Source of the DNA: Psychrobium sp. MM17-31
GTDB taxonomy: Bacteria; Pseudomonadota; Gammaproteobacteria; Enterobacterales; Psychrobiaceae
Assembly: GCF_022347785.1 (NCBI RefSeq)
Contig: NZ_JAKRGA010000004.1
Location: forward strand, 124,001-188,000
Direction: 5' to 3'
DNA length: 64,000 nt
Shown: in pieces, positions 7,644 to 16,352 of the stretch
How positions within the stretch are numbered: position 1 is the stretch's first letter
Layout: every line of letters starts with the position of its first letter
Position numbers and translations under genes: made by a program
The notes under the pieces: model-generated
What the model was told of the DNA's origin: nothing
Databases searched by the model: none
What the model saw: the letters and a program-made list of their open reading frames with translations, nothing else

Positions 7644-9035
7644 ATGGTAAAACGCAGCATTATCTTAAATACCGATTCTTACAAAGCATCGCACTATCTT
7701 CAGTATCCACCAGGTACTAGCCACATTTCTAGCTACATTGAAGCGCGTGGCGGTCAGTTTAAACAGGCGGTATTTTTCGGACTGCAAATGTTTATCAAAG
7801 AGTATTTAAGCAAGCCCATTACTCATGATGATGTCGATGAGGCTAAAGATATTATTACTGCTCACGGCCTGCCGTTTAATGAAGCTGGCTGGCGTCATAT
7901 TGTCGATGCGCATCAAGGCTTTTTACCTATTGAGATTCAAGCGATTCCAGAAGGTACAGTCATCCCCGTGCTTAATGCCATGGTGCAGGTGACCAATACC
8001 GATCCTCAATGTGCGTGGCTAACGAGTTATGTTGAAACAGCGTTGCTGCGCGCTGTGTGGTATCCAACTACGGTTGCTACTGTGTCGTGGCATTGTCGCA
8101 AAGTGATTACGAAATACATGACTGAAACATGCGATTCATTAGACGGTATCGATTTCAAACTTCACGATTTTGGCGCTCGTGGCGCCACCACTGAAGAAGC
8201 TGCTGCTATTGGCGGTGCGGCGCATCTGGTGAACTTCATGGGCACAGATACTGTGAGCGCGATTGTCGCAGCGAGACAGTATTACAACGCTGAAATGGCG
8301 GGTTTTTCGATTCCAGCGTCTGAGCACAGTACCATTACCGCGTGGGGGCGTGAAAACGAGGCCAAAGCTTACGCCAATATGCTCGACCAATTCTCTGGCG
8401 AAGGCAAGCTGGTGGCAGTGGTGAGTGACTCTTACGATTTGTGGAATGCCATCGACAACATCTGGGGCGACGAGCTTAAACAGCGCGTTGAATCAACAGG
8501 CGGCACCTTGGTTGTACGTCCAGATAGTGGCGATCCTGTGGCTATTGTTACCGAAACCATTGAGCGTTTGATGGCGAGATTCGGCCATAGTGTGAACAGC
8601 AAAGGCTACCGCGTACTACCTGATTGCATCCGCGTGATTCAAGGAGATGGTATTTCGTTAAATACCATTGAAGCTATTCTAGAAGCCATGAAACAGGCTG
8701 GTTTAAGCGCCGATAATATTGCTTTTGGCATGGGTGGCGAGCTGCTACAAAAAGTGAATCGCGATACGTTAAAATTTGCCATGAAAGCTTCAGCAGTGAC
8801 CATCGATGGCACTATGCACGATGTTTACAAGGATCCTATTACCGATAGTGGCAAGCGCTCGAAAAAAGGCATTTTAGCTGTGGCTCAAGATGACGAAGGT
8901 AACTTCCAAACCATTCGCCAACAAGACTTAGGTGATCGTCAGAATCTGCTGCAAACGGTGTTTAAAAATGGCGAGTTAGTTAAAGATACAAGCTTTGAAC
9001 AAGTTCGAGAAAACGCGGCAGCTCATTGTTCATAG
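7644..9035 (+). CDS. nadV: Nicotinamide phosphoribosyltransferase (NAD salvage)
   Basis: A 463-residue NAMPT/NadV-type enzyme. It opens with ILNTDSYKASHYLQYPPGT and carries DFGARGATTEEAAAIGGAAH, ASEHSTITAWGRE (containing the catalytic-type His) and VVRPDSGDPV, which are typical of the family. It joins nicotinamide to PRPP to make NMN in one step, bypassing deamidation. Length fits the family (about 460-490). No NMN adenylyltransferase or NAD regulator gene is adjacent; it is a lone gene with about 250 bases upstream. Bacterial NadV is sporadic and often horizontally acquired, but base composition here is like the neighbours. Confidence 0.92.
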   Translation: MVKRSIILNTDSYKASHYLQYPPGTSHISSYIEARGGQFKQAVFFGLQMFIKEYLSKPITHDDVDEAKDIITAHGLPFNEAGWRHIVDAHQGFLPIEIQAIPEGTVIPVLNAMVQVTNTDPQCAWLTSYVETALLRAVWYPTTVATVSWHCRKVITKYMTETCDSLDGIDFKLHDFGARGATTEEAAAIGGAAHLVNFMGTDTVSAIVAARQYYNAEMAGFSIPASEHSTITAWGRENEAKAYANMLDQFSGEGKLVAVVSDSYDLWNAIDNIWGDELKQRVESTGGTLVVRPDSGDPVAIVTETIERLMARFGHSVNSKGYRVLPDCIRVIQGDGISLNTIEAILEAMKQAGLSADNIAFGMGGELLQKVNRDTLKFAMKASAVTIDGTMHDVYKDPITDSGKRSKKGILAVAQDDEGNFQTIRQQDLGDRQNLLQTVFKNGELVKDTSFEQVRENAAAHCS

Positions 9036-9056
9036 AGCTTGTTAGGTGAACTGAAA

Positions 9057-10076
9057 TCAAGCCGATAATCTTAGCTTACGCCATACCTTAGGCGACATTT
9101 CATGTGTCGCCGTAAATGCGCGGGTAAAAGCGCTTAGCTCGCTGTAACCCAGCAGTCGTGATATTTTCGACAACGATAACTCTTGTTGCATCAACATTCT
9201 TACCGCGCAGGCATCCCGCACTTGTTGCACGGCTTTTTTGAAAGTCGTGCCTTCTTTCTTCAGTCTATTTTGCAGCGTGCGATGATGAATATTCATCATC
9301 TTAGCAACGCCTTCAATGGTGCAAAAATCGGTAGTTAAAGTACTAAAAATTAATGCCTTTACCGATGATTCGAAGGTTTGATTACTCGGAAAAATAACCG
9401 CGAGATCGATCATGCGTTTGAGCAGTGCGCCGTATTTTTTGTGGCAGAAATGATCGTTTGGCGTGAGCAGCGCTCGTCGTTTTAGCACCACGCCATCAAA
9501 GTCTTGTTCGTAACGGATAGGGCAATTGAAATAGCGCATTAATTCTTGCTGGCCTTCGCATTTAGGCTTAATCAATGACACATACTCGATGTTGTCATTA
9601 TTGTCGTTAATGACTTTTTTGATGACGTGAAACGAATAGGACAGGCTGTATAGACTGTGCTCTGCTACGTTGTATTCGATTGAAGAAAAACTCGATCGTT
9701 TGATAAATAAGTAATCGTCATCGGTGTGCCAATCCCAATACGTAATTTCCGAGAAATGCTTGCGATATTGCAGAGCGTTTTGCAGCATTACGCCCAAATT
9801 GGGGGAGTTTAACAACAGGTCGACATAGAAGTTCTCGCCTTGCTGATGCTGTATTTTTGATAGCATTAACGACGGATGAGCGTAGGGTAGAACTTGCTTG
9901 AGGTGCTCTAACATATTCAAAAAACTGGAATAGGGTAACAACACCGATGGGTCAGTTTCGATAGACGGCGATAAGCCCATTTGTTGATAGATAGAGTCGG
10001 GACAAATATCGTGTTGGCGCAATAATTCGGAAACACCAACATACATAAAGCTCGATATATTGGGTTCACTATTCAT
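9057..10076 (-). CDS. AraC family transcriptional regulator
   Basis: A 339-residue regulator. The N-terminal two-thirds matches the arabinose-binding-like domain seen in OruR/ArgR-type AraC proteins. The C-terminal part (about 245-335) has two helix-turn-helix motifs, with TIEGVAKMMNIHHRTLQNRL and SLSKISRLLGYSELSAFTRA followed by SPKVWRK. It is divergent from the hydrolase, receptor and ligase genes, with a 129-base shared control region holding a 9-bp inverted repeat, so it probably activates them in response to their substrate. The effector is unknown. Confidence 0.9.
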   Translation of the reverse strand: MNSEPNISSFMYVGVSELLRQHDICPDSIYQQMGLSPSIETDPSVLLPYSSFLNMLEHLKQVLPYAHPSLMLSKIQHQQGENFYVDLLLNSPNLGVMLQNALQYRKHFSEITYWDWHTDDDYLFIKRSSFSSIEYNVAEHSLYSLSYSFHVIKKVINDNNDNIEYVSLIKPKCEGQQELMRYFNCPIRYEQDFDGVVLKRRALLTPNDHFCHKKYGALLKRMIDLAVIFPSNQTFESSVKALIFSTLTTDFCTIEGVAKMMNIHHRTLQNRLKKEGTTFKKAVQQVRDACAVRMLMQQELSLSKISRLLGYSELSAFTRAFTATHEMSPKVWRKLRLSA

Positions 10077-10128
10077 TGCATATTCCTTAACAACTTTGCT
10101 GATAATTCACTCAGAATTTTCATTTTTT

Positions 10129-10189
10129 ATGTCCTAATGTCAAGAATTACTTTTTTTGACTACTTAGTATTTGAACAGGTTTAGGACAT
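10129..10189. promoter_or_regulatory. Inverted-repeat pair in the divergent AraC/hydrolase promoter region
   Basis: ATGTCCTAA (10129-10137) and its exact reverse complement TTAGGACAT (10181-10189) flank 43 bases that include a TTGACT hexamer at 10156-10161. Two inverted half-sites about five helical turns apart are compatible with AraC-type binding and looping. No footprint is available. Confidence 0.4.
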
Positions 10190-10205
10190 CTGAGTTAAAA
10201 TTTTA

Positions 10206-11483
10206 ATGAAAAAGTTAATTGCAGTTAGCGCGTTACTTCCCCTTTTATTTCCCGTTCACCTTGTGGCAGAGCAAGCGAAAAACAGCGAAATCATGGCGGG
10301 TTTTCCTCCCACAGCAGAGACTCAAGTTACCTTTGCCAACTATCGCGATTACGGCAAAAGCAAATGGTCGTTTAATAACATCAGTGCCGTGTATAACACT
10401 GCACAAATTCCACGCGGTTTAAAATCTTGGCAGTTTAACGACACTGGCAACAAACTCAGTAAAGCCGATGCTAAAAAAATTAGCCAAGTGTTCGCCGCTA
10501 ACGATGCGGATAGTGTCATTATCATTAAAGATGGCGCGATCTTACACGAGCAATATTGGAATTTTGCCGCGCCGCAAAAGAAACACATTTGGTTTTCTGT
10601 CACTAAATCACTGGTAAGTGCGTCATTTGGTGTGCTGGTGGAGCAAGGGAAAGTAAAACTAACAGATTCTCCCGCTAAATATCTACCTGAGCTTAAGGGC
10701 AGTGGTTTTGAGCGGGTAACTATTCAGCAGTTATTAAATCACTCCACTGGCATCGACTTTAAAGAAAACTACACCGATCTCAGCAGCGACTTTCTGCGCT
10801 ATTACGCGCCAGCTATGAACATGGCGTATATTCCAGGTGGTCGCGATGCAAATCCTAACACCACTGACATTTACGGCATCTATGATTTCTTAGCTAACTT
10901 CATCAAAGCCAATAAAGCGATAACACCGGGAGATGTATTTGAATACAACTCCGCCAATACAGATGTGCTTGGCTGGCTTATCTCACGGTTAAGTGGCATG
11001 CCGCTGAACGACTATATATATCAACACATATGGCGAAAAATAGGTGCCGACCACGACGCATTCATTGCCGTCGACCGAGCCTACATGCCAGTTGCAACGG
11101 CTGGCATGAATTCCACCCTGCGTGATGCTGCTAAGTTCGGCCAAATGATTTTGCAAGATGGCCAGTTTAACGGCGAACAAGTGTTACCGAAAACATGGCT
11201 CGATCGCATCACTCAAGTGAGCGCTGTGCAAAAAGCCAAAATGAAGGCCAATCCAAAATATAAAAACGCCGGTTGGGAAGCTTACAACAACATGTGGTGG
11301 ATCCTCGATAGCGATCAAGGAGAGTTCGCGGGCTCAGGCATTCACGGCCAAGTCATCTATATCAACAAATCTAAAAATACCGTCGCGGTGTTCTTCTCAA
11401 GTCAGAAAATAGCCGCCAATCCCTACAGTAAAAAATACGCTAACAAGCTGAACGCACTTAGAGAAGTAGTCAGTCAGCTGTAA
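10206..11483 (+). CDS. Secreted serine hydrolase, class C beta-lactamase/esterase fold
   Basis: A 425-residue protein with a signal peptide (about residues 1-21, ending at VAEQ). It has the SxxK nucleophile motif S131-V-T-K134 in WFSVTKS, a Y247-N-S249 motif in FEYNSANTDVLGW, and a third-motif-like G-I-H380-G-Q. These match the 6-aminohexanoate-dimer hydrolase/esterase EstB branch rather than true resistance beta-lactamases, which carry KTG. It probably hydrolyses an ester or amide in the periplasm. It is the first gene of a run with a TonB-dependent receptor and a CoA ligase, suggesting processing of the imported compound. Confidence 0.9.
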   Translation: MKKLIAVSALLPLLFPVHLVAEQAKNSEIMAGFPPTAETQVTFANYRDYGKSKWSFNNISAVYNTAQIPRGLKSWQFNDTGNKLSKADAKKISQVFAANDADSVIIIKDGAILHEQYWNFAAPQKKHIWFSVTKSLVSASFGVLVEQGKVKLTDSPAKYLPELKGSGFERVTIQQLLNHSTGIDFKENYTDLSSDFLRYYAPAMNMAYIPGGRDANPNTTDIYGIYDFLANFIKANKAITPGDVFEYNSANTDVLGWLISRLSGMPLNDYIYQHIWRKIGADHDAFIAVDRAYMPVATAGMNSTLRDAAKFGQMILQDGQFNGEQVLPKTWLDRITQVSAVQKAKMKANPKYKNAGWEAYNNMWWILDSDQGEFAGSGIHGQVIYINKSKNTVAVFFSSQKIAANPYSKKYANKLNALREVVSQL

Positions 11484-11540
11484 TGCGCTAGCAAGTCATA
11501 ACGATAACAACAAAAATGCTTAAACAAGCGGGAGTAAACA

Positions 11541-13859
11541 ATGAGAAAAACTAAAGGCTTTCCTCTTTCACTAGTGTGCTGTGCAGTATTGGCAGCGGGT
11601 AATACGGCTTATGCCGAAGAAAAAGAGAAATCGGCAGAGAAGAAAGACAACATTGAAGTCATCATGGTTTCAGCGCAAAAACGGGTGCAGCGGATTATTG
11701 ATGTACCGACGTCTATTGTCGCGGTTAAAGGTGAAGACATCGAAAAAACAGGTGCGCAGCAATTAGCTGACATCGAACAAATTGTGCCGAACATGGAAGT
11801 GGAAGAGTTTAACTCATTTAACAACGCAGTCTACATTCGCGGCGTTGGTGCACACTCGCGTCAAATATCTTTCGATACACGAGTTGGTGTTTATCTCGAC
11901 GGCGTTTATCTTGGCCAATCTCCCGGTTTAAATCAAGAGTTGATGGACGTTGAAAGCATTGAAGTATTGCGTGGTCCGCAAGGCTCGCTATTTGGTAAAA
12001 ACACCGTGGCAGGTGCGGTAAATATTATTACTAAAAAGCCTCACGATGAATTTGAAGGCGCGGTAAAAGTGCGTTTGGGTAATTATAGCGATCGCAATCT
12101 CAGCGGCTTCTTCAACGTGCCGTTATCAGACGATGTATTTTTCAAAGCGACCGCCAGCACGACAACGCGCGATGGTTTTGTCGATAACGTCAACCCAGCC
12201 GCCAAAGGCACGCTAGGTAATCGCGATGTGCAAAATATTCGTGCGCAGCTACAAGTAGAAAGCTTCGAAAACCTAGAATTACTCTTTACGGTCGATGTCC
12301 TAACTGCTGACGAAAATCCGCTTTTTGGTGAGCACATCACTGACTTTGCAGGCCTGCGCACAGTTGAAGAAGAAGGAAAACCAATTCGTCAAACTAATAA
12401 CAATACGCTAAATAAAGAAGCGCGTGATGCCTCCGGCGTTAGCATGCAAGCCCTTTACAATCTCGATAATGGCGGCTCGTTTAAATCGATCACCGCCAAG
12501 CGCAATACCGAGATGGATGTGCTGTGGGATCTCGACTACAGCTCGCTAAGCATGATGGATATTAACTATCGCGACGAATACGATCAGTTTACCCAAGAGT
12601 TTCAATATACCTCGCCAAGCGACGATAAACTTGAATATATCGTCGGTCTTTATTACTACAACCAAGATTCATCAACAGATCGCAAAGTAATTTCATTAGA
12701 CGACAGCCGCTACGTAATGGATCAAACATTCCTAGCAGGCCTGTTAGCGGCCAATAACCTAACTCCACAGCCTAATGGCGCACTAACAGGTACGGCGTTT
12801 GAGTTTCTTTATCCCGGTTTAATTACCCACAAAGGCACCGTTGAAACTACCAGTTACGCGATTTTCGGTAACTTAACTTATCGCTTCGCGGAAGATTGGC
12901 AATTAGGTGTTGGCTTGCGCTATGGCGAAGAGAAGCGCAGCGTCGATTGGAGCGTTGACGGTAGTAATTCAGGCGCATTTAGAATCGCGACTCATCACTT
13001 GGTGGACGAACTTACTGATGATGATCTACTGCCATCGCTATCGTTAAATTACGACGTCGACTCAAACACAGTAGCTTATGCACGTTACGCTGAAGGCAGT
13101 AAATCGGGTGGCTACAACTTAGATTTCGTTAACCAACTGCAATTACAGGCACTGACTTTTGAGCCTGAAAAATCGAAGAATATCGAAGTCGGTATCAAAG
13201 GTTTCTCCAGCGACAGCAACTTCCGCTACTCGGTGACGCTATTTAAAACTACCTATGACAACTACCAACAATCGCAATTTATCGATGTCAGTGATGGTGA
13301 TTCGTCGGCCACTGTCATCGCTATTTCGAATGCTGCAGAGGCATCAACTCAAGGTCTTGAAGCAGAGTTCTCCGGTGATATTACCGACAACCTAACCTAC
13401 AGCGCTTCTATCGGTATTCTCGATGCAACATTTGATTACTTCCCTAACGGCGGTGCGGCTGCAGCGCCAGATGTGACGGGTAATCGCCTACCGCAGGCTG
13501 CCGAAAAACAAGCGGCATTCGCCTTAGATTACATCGCTGACTTTAACGATGGCGACGGTCAATGGTTTGCCCATGTCGATGTCTCTTACACGGGAGATGC
13601 TTACACCACTAATAACAATGTTAAAGAGCAAGCATTAGCGTCAGGCGAAACAGTGCCTTTTGGCTACATTCCAGATCGCACCTCAGTCAACGCACGTATT
13701 GGTGTTGAGTTTGAGAAATGGTCGGCGTCTTTGTGGATGCGTAACGCGTTAGACAGCGACGACGTTGTATTTAGCCGCCGCGAATTCTTCAACGGCATTA
13801 ACGAAGGGTGGAACGCGCCGCGTACATTCGGCATTGAAGCAACCTACAAGTTTCAGTAA
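11541..13859 (+). CDS. TonB-dependent outer-membrane receptor (no STN domain)
   Basis: A 772-residue receptor. It has a signal peptide ending near NTAYAEE, a TonB-box-like IEVIMVSAQKR at about residues 38-48, a plug domain with VYIRGVGAHSRQ and VEVLRGPQGSLFGKNTVAGA-type wording (actual start IEVLRGPQG), and a full barrel ending in the aromatic terminus EATYKFQ. This subfamily, frequent in sphingomonads and marine gammaproteobacteria, often imports organic substrates rather than iron chelates. It sits between a secreted hydrolase and a CoA ligase under an AraC regulator, so an organic ester or acid is the likely cargo. This is inference from context. Confidence 0.93.
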   Translation: MRKTKGFPLSLVCCAVLAAGNTAYAEEKEKSAEKKDNIEVIMVSAQKRVQRIIDVPTSIVAVKGEDIEKTGAQQLADIEQIVPNMEVEEFNSFNNAVYIRGVGAHSRQISFDTRVGVYLDGVYLGQSPGLNQELMDVESIEVLRGPQGSLFGKNTVAGAVNIITKKPHDEFEGAVKVRLGNYSDRNLSGFFNVPLSDDVFFKATASTTTRDGFVDNVNPAAKGTLGNRDVQNIRAQLQVESFENLELLFTVDVLTADENPLFGEHITDFAGLRTVEEEGKPIRQTNNNTLNKEARDASGVSMQALYNLDNGGSFKSITAKRNTEMDVLWDLDYSSLSMMDINYRDEYDQFTQEFQYTSPSDDKLEYIVGLYYYNQDSSTDRKVISLDDSRYVMDQTFLAGLLAANNLTPQPNGALTGTAFEFLYPGLITHKGTVETTSYAIFGNLTYRFAEDWQLGVGLRYGEEKRSVDWSVDGSNSGAFRIATHHLVDELTDDDLLPSLSLNYDVDSNTVAYARYAEGSKSGGYNLDFVNQLQLQALTFEPEKSKNIEVGIKGFSSDSNFRYSVTLFKTTYDNYQQSQFIDVSDGDSSATVIAISNAAEASTQGLEAEFSGDITDNLTYSASIGILDATFDYFPNGGAAAAPDVTGNRLPQAAEKQAAFALDYIADFNDGDGQWFAHVDVSYTGDAYTTNNNVKEQALASGETVPFGYIPDRTSVNARIGVEFEKWSASLWMRNALDSDDVVFSRREFFNGINEGWNAPRTFGIEATYKFQ

Positions 13860-13922
13860 AGCATTTCACATTAATCAGTTGCCGAGCATTGCGCTCGGCG
13901 CTCAAGACAAGAGTTTAAGATA

Positions 13923-15482
13923 ATGAATGAACAAACAAGCTTAGCCAATCACCTTGAACAAGCCTTGCATAAATACGCCGATAACCCTGCGTATAGTTGT
14001 CTCGGACAAACCCTCACCTTTGCCGAAATCGATGAAAAGTCTCGTGCGTTAGCGGCATGGCTGCAGCATCATCCGGCACTGTCGCAAGGAGACAGGGTCG
14101 TAATTCAATTGCCGAACATTACTCAATATCCAATCGCCGCCTACGCTGTGCTGCGTGCGGGCATGGTGATAGTGAACACCAACCCGCTTTACACACCAAC
14201 CGAGATGCGTCATCAATACAAAGACTCTGGCGCTAAAGCGGTAATTATCTTGGCGGATTTACTGCCGAAACTTAATGAAGTAATTAGCGAAACAGATATT
14301 GGCTGCGTTATTTCTACCACGCCAGCCGATTTACTCACAGGCGCTATCAATGATAAAAGCGATGGCATTGTCTGTTTTAATCAAGCGTTGGCAAAGGGGC
14401 AAGAATTAGCGCTGCAACCGCGGATCAGTGAGCAACCAGGTGATATCTGTATTTTACAATACACTGGTGGCACTACAGGCGTGTCGAAAGGCGCAATGCT
14501 CACCAATAGCAATGTGATTACCAACGCCAAACAAACCATGTTGCGCTTGGCAAATGGCTGTCGCGAAGGACAGGAAATCTTTGTTTGTCCACTGCCGCTT
14601 TATCATATTTACGCCTTTACCGTGAACATGGTGACCTTTGCCTGCAATGGTAATTTGAATGTTTTAATTCCCAACCCACGTGATTTATCAGCGTTTATCG
14701 ATGCCATTAAACCGTTCAAATTTACAGGCATGTCTGGCATTAACACGCTGTTTATTGGCCTGTGCATGCAAGATGCCTTTAAAGCGTTGGATTTTTCCGA
14801 GTTTAAACTCACTATCTCAGGCGGCACTAGCTTGACCTCAGTCGCTGCTGAAACGTGGCGCAAAGTAACGGGCTGCTCAATTTCAGAAGGATACGGTCTA
14901 TCCGAAACCTCGCCTGTGGTGTGTCTCAATGAACCGGGTAATGAAGTGCTAGGCACCGTTGGTAAACCGCTAATCGAAACTGACGTTGAGCTGCGAAACG
15001 AAGCGGGTGAAAGCGTGCCTTTTGGTGATGAAGGCGAACTGGTGGTGCGCGGCCCACAAGTGATGAAAGGCTACTGGCAGCAAGCAGAAGAAACTGCCAA
15101 GGTTTTCACCGAAGATGGCTTTTTCAGAACGGGCGATGTTGCTGTGCGCTTAGCAACTGGCGAGATCAAAATTGTCGACCGTTTAAAAGATATGATTATT
15201 GTCTCAGGATTTAACGTGTATCCCAACGAAGTCGAAGACGTGCTTACCAAACACCCAAACATCGTCGAAGCCGCTGTTATCGGTGAAAGCGATGATAAAA
15301 CGGGTGAGAAAGTCGCAGCGTTTATTACCGTGTCTAGCGATATCGCAGAAAACGATATCATCGAGCACTGTAAATTGATGCTAACCAACTACAAGGTGCC
15401 AAAAAAGCTGGTGATAATGGAAGAACTGCCGAAATCTACCGTCGGCAAAATCCTCCGCCGCGAGTTACGCACGGCGGGGTAG
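13923..15482 (+). CDS. Fatty-acyl/organic-acid CoA ligase (AMP-forming)
   Basis: A 519-residue member of the adenylate-forming superfamily. It carries P-loop YTGGTTGVSKG at residues 180-190, GYGLSETSPVV, and the hinge and C-terminal region RLKDMIIVSGFNVYPNEVED. The catalytic lysine is Lys509 in TVGKILRREL. It activates a carboxylic acid with ATP and CoA. It resembles FadD-type long-chain ligases but is shorter than E. coli FadD (561). It is the last gene of the AraC-linked cluster, 63 bases after the receptor and directly before a strong terminator, and would feed the released acid into beta-oxidation. Confidence 0.92.
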   Translation: MNEQTSLANHLEQALHKYADNPAYSCLGQTLTFAEIDEKSRALAAWLQHHPALSQGDRVVIQLPNITQYPIAAYAVLRAGMVIVNTNPLYTPTEMRHQYKDSGAKAVIILADLLPKLNEVISETDIGCVISTTPADLLTGAINDKSDGIVCFNQALAKGQELALQPRISEQPGDICILQYTGGTTGVSKGAMLTNSNVITNAKQTMLRLANGCREGQEIFVCPLPLYHIYAFTVNMVTFACNGNLNVLIPNPRDLSAFIDAIKPFKFTGMSGINTLFIGLCMQDAFKALDFSEFKLTISGGTSLTSVAAETWRKVTGCSISEGYGLSETSPVVCLNEPGNEVLGTVGKPLIETDVELRNEAGESVPFGDEGELVVRGPQVMKGYWQQAEETAKVFTEDGFFRTGDVAVRLATGEIKIVDRLKDMIIVSGFNVYPNEVEDVLTKHPNIVEAAVIGESDDKTGEKVAAFITVSSDIAENDIIEHCKLMLTNYKVPKKLVIMEELPKSTVGKILRRELRTAG

Positions 15483-15523
15483 TAGCTTATTGGTTTTGAG
15501 TTAGTTGACTCTTTTGTGAAATG

Positions 15524-15554
15524 AAATCGCCTAGTGGTTGCTAGGCGATTTTTT
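15524..15554 (+). terminator. Rho-independent terminator after the CoA ligase gene
   Basis: Perfect 11-bp stem AAATCGCCTAG / CTAGGCGATTT with a 6-base loop, followed by a T-run. It ends the hydrolase-receptor-ligase transcript. Confidence 0.9.
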
Positions 15555-15618
15555 GTGTGTGGATAGTTGTATCAGTCAGTAAACTTCAATTTATTCTGGC
15601 TCTATTGGTTTGGAATGC

Positions 15619-15900
15619 TTAGTAAACTAATTCAAGTGCATCAGTAAAAACATTTCGCTCTACTTCGGCTGGATAAGGTAGCGATAAAAATTCAGCAACT
15701 TCTGGAGCAACATCAACAATTGAAGTAGCGTTGTACATAGCAAAGTTATCGGGATTGTCTACGTACTCTTGGTTTTCTTCGCCAGAGAAAAAGCGCCAAC
15801 CGCTGTCATCGTTATTTATTGGTTGCTCTCGATAGAAATAAACTATGCGCTTACCCTGTTGTATTATTTCGTTGCTAACAATGACGTAACCAATATCCAT
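15619..15900 (-). CDS. DUF2185 domain protein (immunity-protein-like)
   Basis: About 93 residues from ATG 15900. An in-frame ATG at 15960 would add 20 residues but has no ribosome-binding site, and the family domain begins at GYVIVSNEII. The segments VYFYREQPINNDDSGWRFFSG and YVDNPDNFAMYN match DUF2185, a family grouped with immunity proteins of polymorphic toxin systems. No toxin partner is encoded next to it, so it looks like an orphan. It lies immediately upstream of, and divergent from, the parDE operon. Function unproven. Confidence 0.75.
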   Translation of the reverse strand: MDIGYVIVSNEIIQQGKRIVYFYREQPINNDDSGWRFFSGEENQEYVDNPDNFAMYNATSIVDVAPEVAEFLSLPYPAEVERNVFTDALELVY

Positions 15901-16028
15901 GGTTGTGCTCAATTCTTTAATGAATAAGACTAGAGAAATTAAACACTTCATCTCGGCCATTCAAGTTTTAATTTCAAATTTACTTTGACCTCATTAATTC
16001 ATTGAGCTGACCATCTAGAGCAAGAACA

Positions 16029-16057
16029 TTGGAAAAACTTGTAGTATGAAGTAGTAT
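16029..16057 (+). promoter_or_regulatory. Putative parDE promoter
   Basis: A -35-like TTGGAA (16029-16034) and -10-like TAGTAT (16052-16057) are separated by 17 bases. The -10 lies inside the operator palindrome. Confidence 0.5.
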
Positions 16058-16069
16058 TAAATACTACTT
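16041..16069. promoter_or_regulatory. Palindromic operator of the parDE operon
   Basis: A perfect 10-bp inverted repeat (AAGTAGTATT / AATACTACTT, one-base centre) spans 16049-16069. A further half-site GTAGTAT at 16041 repeats GTAGTAT at 16051 at ten-base spacing. Evenly spaced half-sites over the -10 element are what ribbon-helix-helix antitoxins such as ParD bind for autorepression. Confidence 0.75.
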
Positions 16070-16094
16070 TTGTCTTTTAAGAAGGAGACCTGCT

Positions 16095-16352
16095 ATGGCA
16101 ATGGTTAAGAAAAGTATCACCGTAACCGAACATCAAGAGCAATGGATGCAACATCAATTGGCCAGCGGAAATTACGCCAGTGATAGCGAATTATTACGCG
16201 ACTTGATAAGAAAAGAACAGATGCGTACCAATGAAGTCGAAGTGATTAGACAAGAGCTTATAAAAGCTGAGAAAAGCGGTTTTAGCGTTCGCTCTACTGA
16301 AGATATTGTCAATGCAGTGATTACTCGGAAGCAGGCCAATGGCGGCTTATAG
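16095..16352 (+). CDS. parD: ParD family antitoxin (ribbon-helix-helix)
   Basis: An 85-residue protein with an N-terminal ribbon-helix-helix DNA-binding domain (SITVTEHQEQWMQHQLASG and YASDSELLRDLIRKEQ) and a C-terminal toxin-binding part. The start follows an excellent ribosome-binding site (AAGGAG at 16082-16087). It should neutralise the toxin encoded by the overlapping downstream gene and repress the operon through the palindrome upstream. Its stop overlaps the parE start by 14 bases, the usual arrangement for coupled synthesis. Confidence 0.92.
   Translation: MAMVKKSITVTEHQEQWMQHQLASGNYASDSELLRDLIRKEQMRTNEVEVIRQELIKAEKSGFSVRSTEDIVNAVITRKQANGGL

Noticed and set aside
10206-11483. Antibiotic-resistance class C beta-lactamase
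   Set aside because: The third motif is HG-Q-like instead of KTG and the genes around it form a catabolic cluster, so an esterase/amidase role is more likely.
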